A stretch of 64,000 nt of DNA from Adlercreutzia equolifaciens. Its GTDB lineage: Bacteria > Actinomycetota > Coriobacteriia > Coriobacteriales > Eggerthellaceae. Position numbers and translations under genes: made by a program. The notes beneath the pieces were generated by a model. The model was not told where the DNA came from. It did no database searches and worked only from the letters and a program-made list of their open reading frames with translations. Positions 40,497-48,620 of the stretch are shown here, in pieces (positions within the stretch are counted from its first letter, which is position 1; each line of letters opens with the position of its first letter). The DNA is taken from the NCBI RefSeq assembly GCF_029076695.1, contig NZ_JARFIK010000002.1, positions 620,001-684,000 on the forward strand, in the 5' to 3' direction.

Positions 40497-40904
40497 CTAG
40501 GCGTGAGGGGCGACGAGCTTGCGCTCGATATGGGCGAACAGGTCGTCGAACTCGTCGAGGGGGCCGTCGTCCTGATAGGCTTCGGCCAAGGAGGCATCGC
40601 CCACAAGCGTGCGATGCAGATAACTTTGGGCCGCTTCGGCAGGAACGGTGCTGGCGGCTTGGGCGTAGTCGATGGAGGCGGCGCCCAGGGCGCGGCCCAG
40701 TTCTTCGCTGAGGGTGCCCGCCAGAAGTGCATTGGCCTCCATTTTCGCCAGGGTGGCGACGCATTCGCTGATGGTAGTTCCCATATTGGGAACATTGCAG
40801 CAGCCGGAGATAACGCCATTGGTCACCGTATAGCAGGTGAAGCTGGAGCACAGGCTTGCTTGAGGCGCGACCTCCAACCCCGTGCATGCTACGGCAATCT
40901 TCAT
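40497..40904 (-). CDS. NifX/NifB-like (dinitrogenase iron-molybdenum cofactor family) domain protein
   Basis: 135 residues. The start MKIAVACTGLEVAP, the strand YTVTNGVISG and the later ALLAGTLSEELGRALGAASI follow the DiMoCo-family fold (NifX, NafY and many stand-alone proteins). Outside nitrogen fixation such proteins are mostly uncharacterised metal-cluster binders. Five cysteines (C7, C19, C24, C35, C36) crowd the first 36 residues, more than usual. The last 40 residues are acidic. There are no nif genes nearby. The start has AAGGGAAAG upstream on the minus strand. Confidence 0.65.
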   Translation of the reverse strand: MKIAVACTGLEVAPQASLCSSFTCYTVTNGVISGCCNVPNMGTTISECVATLAKMEANALLAGTLSEELGRALGAASIDYAQAASTVPAEAAQSYLHRTLVGDASLAEAYQDDGPLDEFDDLFAHIERKLVAPHA

Positions 40905-41080
40905 ACTTTCCCTTCCCTTTTAACCAAACAAACCATACCCGTTTTTGCCACGAAGGAATGTGGAGAGCGGTCAGCGGAACTTTTCGCACAGGAGCGGAAT
41001 TGATTTTTCGGCCCTCATGCCGCTCGCCGTTTTTCCTGTCCAATAACCCCTTCTAGCTGGTGGTATTTGAGCCCGTGCCT

Positions 41081-41113
41081 AAAAAAGGAAGAAGTCCCGA
41101 GAGGGGACTTCTT
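41081..41113 (-). terminator. Terminator of the DEAD-box helicase gene
   Basis: On the minus strand AAGAAGTCCC / GGGACTTCTT followed by CCTTTTTT. Confidence 0.85.
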
Positions 41114-41178
41114 GGCGGGAAAGAGCACCCAGAGGCGCTCCAGGTTGTGGGTGAAATGAGCGAGGTTCGGCCCAGGGC

Positions 41179-42663
41179 CTACTTGCGCCGGCCCGATCGC
41201 TTGGCAGCCACGGCGGCGCGATGGGCGCGGCCCGGGCGCAGATCGCCGCCCGCGCGACCTCCGGCGGAGGAACCGCCCTTGGAGCGGGAGCCGCTCTTGG
41301 ATGCGGCGCTCTTCGCTCGGGCGGTAGTGGCGCTTTTGGCGGCCGAGGCATTCTTAACGGGCTTCTTCTTGCGGGTGCCGCGCTGACGGGCCTCGGCGGC
41401 CTCCTCCTCGGCGCGCTCCTTGGCCTTGGCCTTCCGCTTCTCCTTCTTCTTGAGCTCGCGGGCGGCCTGGGCCAGTTCGGGATCTTTCTTGGCATTGGCC
41501 CGCGTGGCGCGCTCCGCTGCCTTGGCGGCTGATTCCTCCAGATCGAATCCGGGCACCTCGATTTCGGGGATGGGGCGCTTGATGAGCTTCTCGATGGCGG
41601 CCAGCTCGTCTTTGTTCTCGGGGCAGGCGAAGGTAACGGCGAAGCCCTCGGCGCCGGCGCGGCCCGTGCGTCCGATGCGGTGCACGTAATCCTCGGCCTG
41701 GGTGGGCACGTCGTAGTTCACCACGTAGGCCACCTCGTCCACGTCGATGCCGCGGGCCAGCACGTCGGTGGCCACCAGAATATCGGTCTCGCCGGAGGCG
41801 AAGTTGTCCAGGGCGCGTTTGCGCTGGTTCTGGGAGCGGTCGGAGTGGATGGCCTCGGCGTGGTAGCCGGCGCGCTTGAGCTTGCGGCAGGCCGCATCGG
41901 CGCGATGGCGCGTGCGGGCGAAGACGATGACGCGCTTGTGGCCGCGTTCCTTCAGCAGGGCGGCCAGCAAGTCGGGCTTCAGGGAGTGGGGCACGTGGAC
42001 CAGGTACTGCTCGACGGTGTCGGCCGTCTCGCCCTTGGCGGCAATTTGCACGATGGCCGGATCATTGAGCATGGCGTCCACCTGACCGAGGACCGAGTCG
42101 TCGATGGTGGCTGAGAAGAGGAGCGTCTGGCGCGTGGCCGGTGTGGCCTCGACGATGCGGCGCACGGAGGGCAGAAAGCCCATGTCCAGCATGCGATCGG
42201 CCTCGTCGAGCACGAGGATCTGCACGTCTGACAGATCCACGGCCTTCTGGTTCATGAGATCAATGAGGCGTCCGGGGGTGGCGATGAGCACGTCGACGCC
42301 GCGAGCCAAGCGGTCGATCTGCGGATCGATCTTCACGCCGCCCACTACCGTGGCAACGCGCAGGCCACGGGTGCGGGCGATGGTCTGGCACACCTCCTGG
42401 ATTTGCATGGCAAGCTCGCGCGTGGGCGTGATGACGAGCATCGCCGGGCTCTTCTTGCGCTGGGCCTTGCCCAGACGGTCCAGGGAAGGCAGCGAAAAGG
42501 CCGCCGTCTTGCCCGTGCCCGTTTTAGCAGCGGCAATGATATCGCGTCCTTCGAGGGCCAACGGGATGGCCTGGGCCTGGACGGGGGTGGGCTCGGTGTA
42601 GCCCAGCTTCTTCACGGCGGCAAGGGCGTTGTCAGAAAGGCCGAGGTCGGCAAAAGCGGTCAT
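41179..42663 (-). CDS. DEAD-box RNA helicase (RhlE/CshA-like)
   Basis: 494 residues. Q motif PTPVQAQAIP, Walker A AAKTGTGKT (about 44-52), PTRELA, TPGRLIDL, DEAD in LVLDEADRMLDMGF, SAT in LFSATID, and HRIGRTGRAG give a complete helicase core. The last 115 residues are a Lys/Arg/Ala-rich disordered tail typical of RNA-binding extensions. It probably unwinds mRNA or rRNA structures in decay or ribosome assembly. ATG at 42663 follows AAAGGAA on the minus strand. The 211-base gap upstream holds repeated TTTGATGCAG words but no gene I can support. Confidence 0.94.
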   Translation of the reverse strand: MTAFADLGLSDNALAAVKKLGYTEPTPVQAQAIPLALEGRDIIAAAKTGTGKTAAFSLPSLDRLGKAQRKKSPAMLVITPTRELAMQIQEVCQTIARTRGLRVATVVGGVKIDPQIDRLARGVDVLIATPGRLIDLMNQKAVDLSDVQILVLDEADRMLDMGFLPSVRRIVEATPATRQTLLFSATIDDSVLGQVDAMLNDPAIVQIAAKGETADTVEQYLVHVPHSLKPDLLAALLKERGHKRVIVFARTRHRADAACRKLKRAGYHAEAIHSDRSQNQRKRALDNFASGETDILVATDVLARGIDVDEVAYVVNYDVPTQAEDYVHRIGRTGRAGAEGFAVTFACPENKDELAAIEKLIKRPIPEIEVPGFDLEESAAKAAERATRANAKKDPELAQAARELKKKEKRKAKAKERAEEEAAEARQRGTRKKKPVKNASAAKSATTARAKSAASKSGSRSKGGSSAGGRAGGDLRPGRAHRAAVAAKRSGRRK

Positions 42664-42874
42664 TGAATTCCTTTCAGCTATTCATAAAGAACGCGACGGC
42701 CAAAACAGAGAGATTTGATGCAGCCGTCAGCGATAAATCCGAGGTTTGATGCAGTTTCTTGCTTCATGATGCCACGTTTGCCATAAAAATAGGCGCACGA
42801 TGCATCAATCCACCTTCTTTTTGCCCGTAGCGGTGTAACTTTGTTGCCAGGGCGTTGGTGCACCCGGGGCGAAG

Positions 42875-44344
42875 CTAGCGGGTGTGAGCTGGCTTGTGAC
42901 CCCAATAGAAGTGCAGGAAGTGCTTGGCGCGCAGTTTCGGATCGCGGGGCGGCTCCTTCATGATGAGGTCGAAGGTGGCCTGGGCGATGTCCTGGGCGGC
43001 ATGGGGGCGACGCAGCAGGGACGCGTTGATGAGCATGGCGTCGGCCGAGGCGGTGTGGTCGTCGATGTGGCGCAGGGTGTCTAAAAGCTCGCGGGGCGTG
43101 GTAGCCGACATGGCCGCGCCGGCGCCAGTCAGCATGCGCACGTTCGCCTTTTCCTGGCCGTAGGCGCGACCCAGCAAGATCATGGGGGCTTTGGCGCACA
43201 GGCACTCGGTGACGGTCAGGCCGCCGGATTTGCAGATAACCAGATCGCTGGCTTCCATGAGCTCGGCCATGTTGTTCACGTAGTTGAGCACGGTGACGTT
43301 GGTCAGTCCCAGGTCGCTGACGCGCCGGCGCACTGCAGCGGCATAGTCCTCGTCGGCTCCGGCCACAATGACCAGATGCAGGGTGTTCATGGTGTGCATG
43401 AAGGGCAGGATCTGATCCAGCTGGTCGCGGAAGTGCACGTAGGGCTGGGGCAACTTCGCTCCAGCTAGGGCCAGCACCATCTGCTTGTCGTCGGGAATGC
43501 CCAGCCGCTCTCGGGGTGCGACGCGGTCGTAGCGACGGCTGAAGGCGGGGCTGGCGGGAATGCCGGTAATGAGGATGCGGTCCTCGGGGACGCGGCGCGG
43601 TCGCAGGGTCTCGGCCATGTGCTCGTTGGCTACGCAGAACAGGTCGGTGTGCAAATGGGGCCACAGTCCCTCGGCTTCGTAGTCGGTGGGCACGCAGATG
43701 ATGGGGAAGCCCAAGCCGGTGAGCATGCGGGCGCTGACGGCCACGTTGGCCGCCGTGATATGGGTGCACACGATGGCCTTGGGCTTCACCTCGCGCACGT
43801 ACTCGACGAACTTCGGGTACATGACGCGCGCCCATATGGTGCCGCCGCCCCATAGAAGGCGTCCAGTGAGGGTGTAGCGCCAGGTGAGGTCGTAGAAGGG
43901 CCGCGTCCAGCCCGTGAACATGGAAGCGGTCTTGTCGCCGTCGAATACAATGCGGCCGAAGTCCAGGATGTCGAGCACCTCGGTGCGCGTACGGGCCTCG
44001 AGCTGCTTTTCGGGCGTATCGGGGTTTTCGGCTGCCTGCTCGCTGAGCTCTTCAAGGGCCTCGGCGATGGCGTAGGCGGCGCTTCGGTGGCCCGAGCCCA
44101 CGGAGGCGTGCACGATGAGCACCACCGAATCGTCGTCGGTGCGCTTTGCGACGAGGGAAGACGGTGCTTCGGAGACGGCCAGCGAAGCCGTGGTGTCGTT
44201 CGTATCGGAGGCGGGGGAGAGATGGTCCGGGGATGAGAAGCCCTCGGGCTGTGTCTGCTGTAATTCCATGGGCTCATCATACCCTATTTCGCCGATGGTA
44301 ACGGATAGGGGGTCATTTTCCTTCAAACCAGTGGTTTCCTCCAT
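42875..44344 (-). CDS. MGDG-synthase/UgtP-like GT28 glycosyltransferase
   Basis: 489 residues. After a variable 65-residue N-terminus, VVLIVHASVGSGHRSAAYAIAEAL matches the acceptor-side domain of plant MGDG synthase and Bacillus UgtP; the C-terminal GT28 donor domain has VCKSGGLTVTECL and APMILLGRAYGQEKAN. Such enzymes add glucose or galactose to diacylglycerol at the membrane, for glycolipids and lipoteichoic-type anchors. The start at 44344 has no good ribosome site; M26 is another possibility. Divergent from a DPM1-like glycosyltransferase and 2 kb from GtrA and a diacylglycerol kinase, suggesting a local lipid/surface-sugar theme. Confidence 0.85.
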   Translation of the reverse strand: MEETTGLKENDPLSVTIGEIGYDEPMELQQTQPEGFSSPDHLSPASDTNDTTASLAVSEAPSSLVAKRTDDDSVVLIVHASVGSGHRSAAYAIAEALEELSEQAAENPDTPEKQLEARTRTEVLDILDFGRIVFDGDKTASMFTGWTRPFYDLTWRYTLTGRLLWGGGTIWARVMYPKFVEYVREVKPKAIVCTHITAANVAVSARMLTGLGFPIICVPTDYEAEGLWPHLHTDLFCVANEHMAETLRPRRVPEDRILITGIPASPAFSRRYDRVAPRERLGIPDDKQMVLALAGAKLPQPYVHFRDQLDQILPFMHTMNTLHLVIVAGADEDYAAAVRRRVSDLGLTNVTVLNYVNNMAELMEASDLVICKSGGLTVTECLCAKAPMILLGRAYGQEKANVRMLTGAGAAMSATTPRELLDTLRHIDDHTASADAMLINASLLRRPHAAQDIAQATFDLIMKEPPRDPKLRAKHFLHFYWGHKPAHTR

Positions 44345-44396
44345 CGATTTCGGTTAGGATGATAGGGTCTGTCAACAATTATCGAGGAGCTTTTTC

Positions 44397-45398
44397 GTGA
44401 CTGAACTGCCCACTCTTTCCAATCCCGAGGCCCGTGCCGCTGCCGTTCAAGCTGCCTGTACCGGCGAGGGAGTGGCCGTGCTCGTGCCGTGTTACAACGA
44501 GGCGGTCACCGTGGGCAAGGTGGTGGACGACTTCAAGGCGGCGCTGCCGAAGGCCGTTATCTACGTGTACGACAACAACTCCACCGACGACACGGCTCGC
44601 ATTGCCGCCGAGCACGGCGCTGTGGTGCGCACGGAAAGCCGTCAGGGCAAGGGCAACGTGGTGCGCTCCATGTTCCGCGACATCGACGCCGATTTCTACG
44701 TCATGGTGGACGGCGACGACACCTATCCGGCCGAGGCCGTCGACCAGCTCATTGCTCCTTTGGCCGCCGACGAGGCCGACATGACCGTGGGCGATCGCCT
44801 GTCCAACGGCAGCTACGGCGAGGAGAACGACCGGCCGTTCCACGGGTTCGGCAACAACCTGGTGCGCCGTCTCATCAAGATCATCTACGGCTATGCGTTC
44901 AACGACGTCATGACCGGCTACCGCGCCTTTTCGCGGGCGTTCGTGAAGACCATGCCCGTCATGAGCGAGGGCTTCCAAATTGAGACTGAAATTTCCATCT
45001 GGGCCGTGGATCGGCGCTGGCGCGTGGCCGACGTGCCCATCGACTACCGCGATCGTCCGGCCGGTTCCGAATCGAAGCTGTCCACCTTCTCCGACGGCAT
45101 GCTGGTGCTGGCCGCCATTGCCAGCCTGTTCCGCGACTATCGCCCCATGGCTTTCTTCGGCTGGCTGGCGGTGCTGCTGGCTCTGTGCGGCCTGGCAGCG
45201 GGCGTGCCGGTCATCGGCGAGTACCTGGCCACGGGCTTTGTGTCCAAACTGCCCAGCGCGGTGCTGGCGGTGGCCTTCATGATTGTGGCGGCGCTGTCGT
45301 TGACCGCCGGCCTTATCCTGGATACCGTGGCGAAATCCCATCGGCGCCAGTGGGAAATGAGCGTGTACCGGGTCATGGAGGCCCAAAAGCGCGATTAA
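44397..45398 (+). CDS. GT2 glycosyltransferase, dolichol-phosphate-mannose-synthase-like
   Basis: 333 residues. A GT-A domain has AVLVPCYNEAVTVGKVV, DNNSTDDT and MVDGDDTYPAE (the DxD motif), then TGYRAFSRAFVK. Two C-terminal membrane helices (about 245-315) follow. Enzymes of this type charge a polyprenyl phosphate with a sugar for use outside the membrane; the GtrA flippase-like gene 330 bases downstream fits that. GTG at 44397 after GAGGAGC with about ten bases of spacing. Confidence 0.88.
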   Translation: MTELPTLSNPEARAAAVQAACTGEGVAVLVPCYNEAVTVGKVVDDFKAALPKAVIYVYDNNSTDDTARIAAEHGAVVRTESRQGKGNVVRSMFRDIDADFYVMVDGDDTYPAEAVDQLIAPLAADEADMTVGDRLSNGSYGEENDRPFHGFGNNLVRRLIKIIYGYAFNDVMTGYRAFSRAFVKTMPVMSEGFQIETEISIWAVDRRWRVADVPIDYRDRPAGSESKLSTFSDGMLVLAAIASLFRDYRPMAFFGWLAVLLALCGLAAGVPVIGEYLATGFVSKLPSAVLAVAFMIVAALSLTAGLILDTVAKSHRRQWEMSVYRVMEAQKRD

Positions 45399-45512
45399 GC
45401 GTGCCTGACTCCCTGGATAAACGGGTGTCGGCAGGGTTTGCCCCTCAGGGCCCACGAGCCTACAAGCGCACGGGCGCAAGATGGCCCACGATGGCACCCA
45501 TTTCTTGGGAAA

Positions 45513-45539
45513 ATAAAAAAAGGAGAACCGAAGTTCTCC
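45513..45539 (-). terminator. Terminator of the tRNA-Glu gene
   Basis: On the minus strand GGAGAAC / GTTCTCC with a TTCG loop, followed by a run of seven T. Confidence 0.8.
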
Positions 45540-45550
45540 CAGGTCAATCA

Positions 45551-45625
45551 TGGTGCCCCCAACGGGAATCGAACCCGTATTTCAGCCTTGAAAGGGCCGC
45601 GTCCTAACCGTTAGACTATGGGGAC
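45551..45625 (-). tRNA. tRNA-Glu (anticodon UUC)
   Basis: 75 bases with encoded CCA. Acceptor stem GTCCCCA/TGGGGGC with one G-T pair, D-arm with GGTTAGGA, anticodon loop CTTTCAA (anticodon TTC) and TTCGATT T-loop all fold as expected for tRNA-Glu. Confidence 0.95.
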
Positions 45626-45730
45626 GGTTCAAAACAGCTTGCTTAGTATGGCAGAGCAGCCCCGGCTTTGCAAGAACAAACTTGGGAAAACTCGACGGAC
45701 GCCGCGGCGTCCCGAGAAACGGAAGGGACC

Positions 45731-46135
45731 ATGGAGAAGCTTGTTCGACAATTCATGAAGTTCGGCGTGGTGGGTCTCATCGCCTTCGCCATCGACTATG
45801 GCTTGATGGTGGCCCTCACCGAGTTGGCCGGCATCAACTACCTTGTCAGCGCCACCATCTCCTTCACGGTGTCGGTGGTGTTCAATTACGCGGCCTCCAT
45901 GCGCTATGTGTTCACGCACAAAGAAGGGCTTTCACGGCGCCGTGAATTCATCATCTTCGTGGTGCTTTCCGTTATCGGCCTGGGGCTCAACGACCTGCTC
46001 ATGTGGATCGGTGCCTCGCTATGGGACATCAGCTACCTTATCGTCAAGATCGGCGCCACGGCTCTGGTTACCATCTACAACTTCATTACGCGCAAGATCT
46101 TTCTCGATGGCGATACGGGGGCGGTGCTGGAATAG
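45731..46135 (+). CDS. GtrA-family membrane protein
   Basis: 134 residues with four membrane helices, the GtrA fold. KFGVVGLIAFAIDYG, FNYAASMRYVF and YNFITRKIF are conserved. GtrA proteins are thought to flip polyprenyl-phosphate-linked sugars. ATG at 45731 after GGAAGGG; the longer frame from 45668 has no ribosome site. It is downstream of the DPM1-like transferase, across a tRNA gene on the other strand. Confidence 0.88.
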   Translation: MEKLVRQFMKFGVVGLIAFAIDYGLMVALTELAGINYLVSATISFTVSVVFNYAASMRYVFTHKEGLSRRREFIIFVVLSVIGLGLNDLLMWIGASLWDISYLIVKIGATALVTIYNFITRKIFLDGDTGAVLE

Positions 46136-46290
46136 CGTCAGCAACCGGCTGGATCTTTCGCGTGGCCTGCCGCCCTCAGCGTGGAGCGCTTTCTTTTTAA
46201 CGGAACCCTTCCAAGCCCTGGGGGTGCAAAAGGCCTGGGAGTACGACTGGTAAAATGAGGCTAACATTCCCGTCGACGAGGAGGCCTGCC

Positions 46291-47244
46291 GTGGTTCCCG
46301 CTCCTGAAACCGGAAAAATTGCCCTCATTGCCAATCCCGTGGCTAAAAGTGGCCGAGGAGCTGCCGCGGCCGACGAGGCCACGCGTCTTCTGTGGTCGCG
46401 CGTGGGGGAGGAGCGCGTCGAAGTGTTCTATACCGCGCGTCCGCGCCATGCCACCGAACTGGCGAAGCAGCTGGGCCCTGAAGTGGGCTGCGTCATCGCT
46501 CTCGGCGGCGACGGCTTGGTGAATGAGGTGGCTTGCGGCCTGATGGAGCGCCCGGCTGACGAGCGTCCCGCCTTGGCCGTCATTCCCGTGGGCTCTGGCA
46601 ACGACTACGCGGCCACGCTGGGCATGGCCTACTCGGTGGTGCCGGCCATCAGCCAAATTCTGCACTTCCGCACCGTGCGGGCCGATGTGGGCTGCGTGAA
46701 CGGCCGCTACTTCGTGGAAACGCTCTCGTTCGGTCTGGATGCGGCCATTGCGCTGGACACCATGGAGCGACGCAAGCGCTCGGGGCGGGCGGGCACCATG
46801 CTTTATCTGGAAAGTGCGGTGGACCAGCTGTTCAACCACTTGGACACCTACCGCTTCACGCTGCGCGTCACCGATCCGGCCGAGGGGGAGGGGCCGCAGA
46901 CCATCGAGGACGAAGCTTACCTGGTGGCATCGCAGATCGGCCCCACCTATGGCGGTCATTTCCGTATTACGCCCCAGGCCTCTATCGAGGACGGACTGCT
47001 CGATCTGTGCTGGGCCACGCCGAAGCTCATTCCCATGCGCGCTTTGGCCATCTTGCTGCGGGCCCGTGCCGGCAAGCACGTGGGCAGCTCCCATGTGCAT
47101 TTTGCCCAGGCAAAAAAGGTGGAGCTTGATTTCGCGAAAGAGCCGCCGGCTCAAATCGACGGCGAGAAGATTACCGGCACGCACTTTGTCATCGAGTGCA
47201 TTCCCGATGCCCTGACCGTAGTGTTGGGGGAGCCGCGGCGGTAA
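46291..47244 (+). CDS. Diacylglycerol kinase-family lipid kinase (DagK/YegS-like)
   Basis: 317 residues. KIALIANPVAKSGRG, the nucleotide loop ALGGDGLVNEVA and PVGSGNDYA are the family signature; the C-terminal beta domain has EAYLVASQIGPTYGGHF and DGLLDLCW. It phosphorylates diacylglycerol or another lipid alcohol, returning it to phospholipid synthesis. GTG at 46291 is seven bases after GAGGAGG; the ATG at 46255 lacks a site. Its diacylglycerol substrate also links it to the UgtP-like enzyme nearby. Confidence 0.88.
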   Translation: MVPAPETGKIALIANPVAKSGRGAAAADEATRLLWSRVGEERVEVFYTARPRHATELAKQLGPEVGCVIALGGDGLVNEVACGLMERPADERPALAVIPVGSGNDYAATLGMAYSVVPAISQILHFRTVRADVGCVNGRYFVETLSFGLDAAIALDTMERRKRSGRAGTMLYLESAVDQLFNHLDTYRFTLRVTDPAEGEGPQTIEDEAYLVASQIGPTYGGHFRITPQASIEDGLLDLCWATPKLIPMRALAILLRARAGKHVGSSHVHFAQAKKVELDFAKEPPAQIDGEKITGTHFVIECIPDALTVVLGEPRR

Positions 47245-47297
47245 GCGAGGACGTGTCGCTTCGGAAAGCGCCGCGGGCGCAATGATGCCGCCCCTCG

Positions 47298-48368
47298 TTA
47301 CTTCAAGGAGAAGCGGTCGCCGTACATGGTCCAGGTGAGCGGGCGCGATAGAGAGAAGTTTTTCGCGTCGATGAAGGAGCGCTGGGCTTTGATGCGGGAG
47401 AGGTCACTGTGGGCCTCCTCCTGCAGCATGACCGCGCTGCGCACGGCCAGGAAGGCTTTCAGATAGGCACCTTCGCTGCCGCCTCGCGCCGGTGTCTTCG
47501 CCTTTTTCATCGCCTTGGCACGCATGCCGTGGAAGCTGGTGCTGTCAGGACCCGGGCCGTGCACGACCAAAGCATCGTAGTAGATGAACTGGCCCAAGGG
47601 CCCCAGTCCGTCAGCGCGGGCCGCCTTGAGGGCCGGGTCGAGGTACTGCTCTTTCAAGATGCGATCCTGCGCCTCTATCATGTTCGGATCTTTGGCCGCC
47701 TTCGTCCAGGCGCTTACGAACGGAGCACCGAGCCCTCGGTGGGAGGCGGTGCCGTTAACGGCGCGCAGCGCGGGCAGAAAGCGCTTCAGGCCGTTGCCTT
47801 TCGGCTTGAGGGCCACGTAGGTTTCCACCACGTCCAGCAAATCTCCCGTGGCCGAGGTGAAGCCGATGATGCCGCAAGTGTAGCCGCGCCCGTCGCCGAT
47901 ATCCTCGATATAGCCATAGGTGCTGCGATAGTTGGTGGTGGAGTTCTCGGCACTTGAAACCAGGGAGAAGGCCGTGGAGCGCAGCGTGCCCGAGGCGATG
48001 GTGGCAGCCTTCTTCGGCGCTTTTTTCACCGTAAGCGCGCAGGTGTAGACTTTTCTGCCCACCTTGGCCTTGAGGGTGCAGCGCCCGGCCTTCATCGCCT
48101 TCACCGTGCCCTTGGCGCTGACGGTGGCCACCTTTTTATTGCTGGAAGTCCAGCGGGCCTTCTTCGCGCTGCGGGGCAGCTTAAGGGTGAGGGTCTTGCC
48201 CGCGGTAAGCGTGCGCGCCTTGAGCTTGACGATGTTCGCTTTCTTAGCGGTGGTGCTGGCGGAAGCGGCGTAGGCCTGATCGGGATTGCCAAGGGGCGTC
48301 AAAGGCAACGCCGGCGAGCAAAGAGCGCTGGCGACTAGGGCGATAAGAAAGAGACGGAATGGTTTCAT
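47298..48368 (-). CDS. csn: Secreted GH46 chitosanase with an N-terminal Big_2 domain
   Basis: 356 residues. A signal peptide (1-35) is followed by a bacterial Ig-like Big_2 domain (about 45-115; TLTAGKTLTLKLP, WTSSNKKVATVSAKG). The catalytic domain matches GH46: E141 in LVSSAENST as acid and D159 in YIEDIGDGRGYT as base, 18 residues apart as in Streptomyces chitosanase; IIGFTSATGDLLDVV and QFIYYDALVVHGPG follow. The enzyme would cut chitosan or similar partly N-deacetylated polymers outside the cell. The Big_2 domain probably anchors or spaces it. Convergent with the lipid kinase gene; no chitin-use genes nearby. Confidence 0.87.
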   Translation of the reverse strand: MKPFRLFLIALVASALCSPALPLTPLGNPDQAYAASASTTAKKANIVKLKARTLTAGKTLTLKLPRSAKKARWTSSNKKVATVSAKGTVKAMKAGRCTLKAKVGRKVYTCALTVKKAPKKAATIASGTLRSTAFSLVSSAENSTTNYRSTYGYIEDIGDGRGYTCGIIGFTSATGDLLDVVETYVALKPKGNGLKRFLPALRAVNGTASHRGLGAPFVSAWTKAAKDPNMIEAQDRILKEQYLDPALKAARADGLGPLGQFIYYDALVVHGPGPDSTSFHGMRAKAMKKAKTPARGGSEGAYLKAFLAVRSAVMLQEEAHSDLSRIKAQRSFIDAKNFSLSRPLTWTMYGDRFSLK

Positions 48369-48442
48369 GATCCCCGCTTAGGTTTTGGACTCTTGGGAAG
48401 AGGCTATAGTACGGGGCGCAAGAGGGAAGTGCAAGGAAAAAA

Positions 48443-48518
48443 TGGTGCCCTCGACAGGATTCGAACCTGCGGCACCTTGCTCCGGAGGCAAGTGCTCTAT
48501 CCCCTGAGCTACGAGGGC
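48443..48518 (-). tRNA. tRNA-Arg (anticodon CCG)
   Basis: 76 bases with encoded CCA. Acceptor stem GCCCTCG/CGAGGGC, anticodon stem CTTGC/GCAAG with loop CTCCGGA (anticodon CCG), and T-loop TTCGAAT. Confidence 0.95.
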
Positions 48519-48620
48519 ACGCTCGTCGGCCCCGACGGCGGGGCGCTGCGCTATTATAGATCAATTGACGTGCCGTTGCTCGAAAACGGCGAAATACCCC
48601 ACAGATGAAAGGACGCGCCG

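Noticed and set aside
42678-42767. A 29-codon minus-strand frame upstream of the DEAD helicase that could be a leader peptide
   Set aside because: No ribosome site, and the surrounding repeated TTTGATGCAG words give a simpler explanation for the sequence pattern.
42714-42826. TTTGATGCAG words as a possible CRISPR or iteron array
   Set aside because: Only two direct copies and one partial inverted copy, with irregular spacing.
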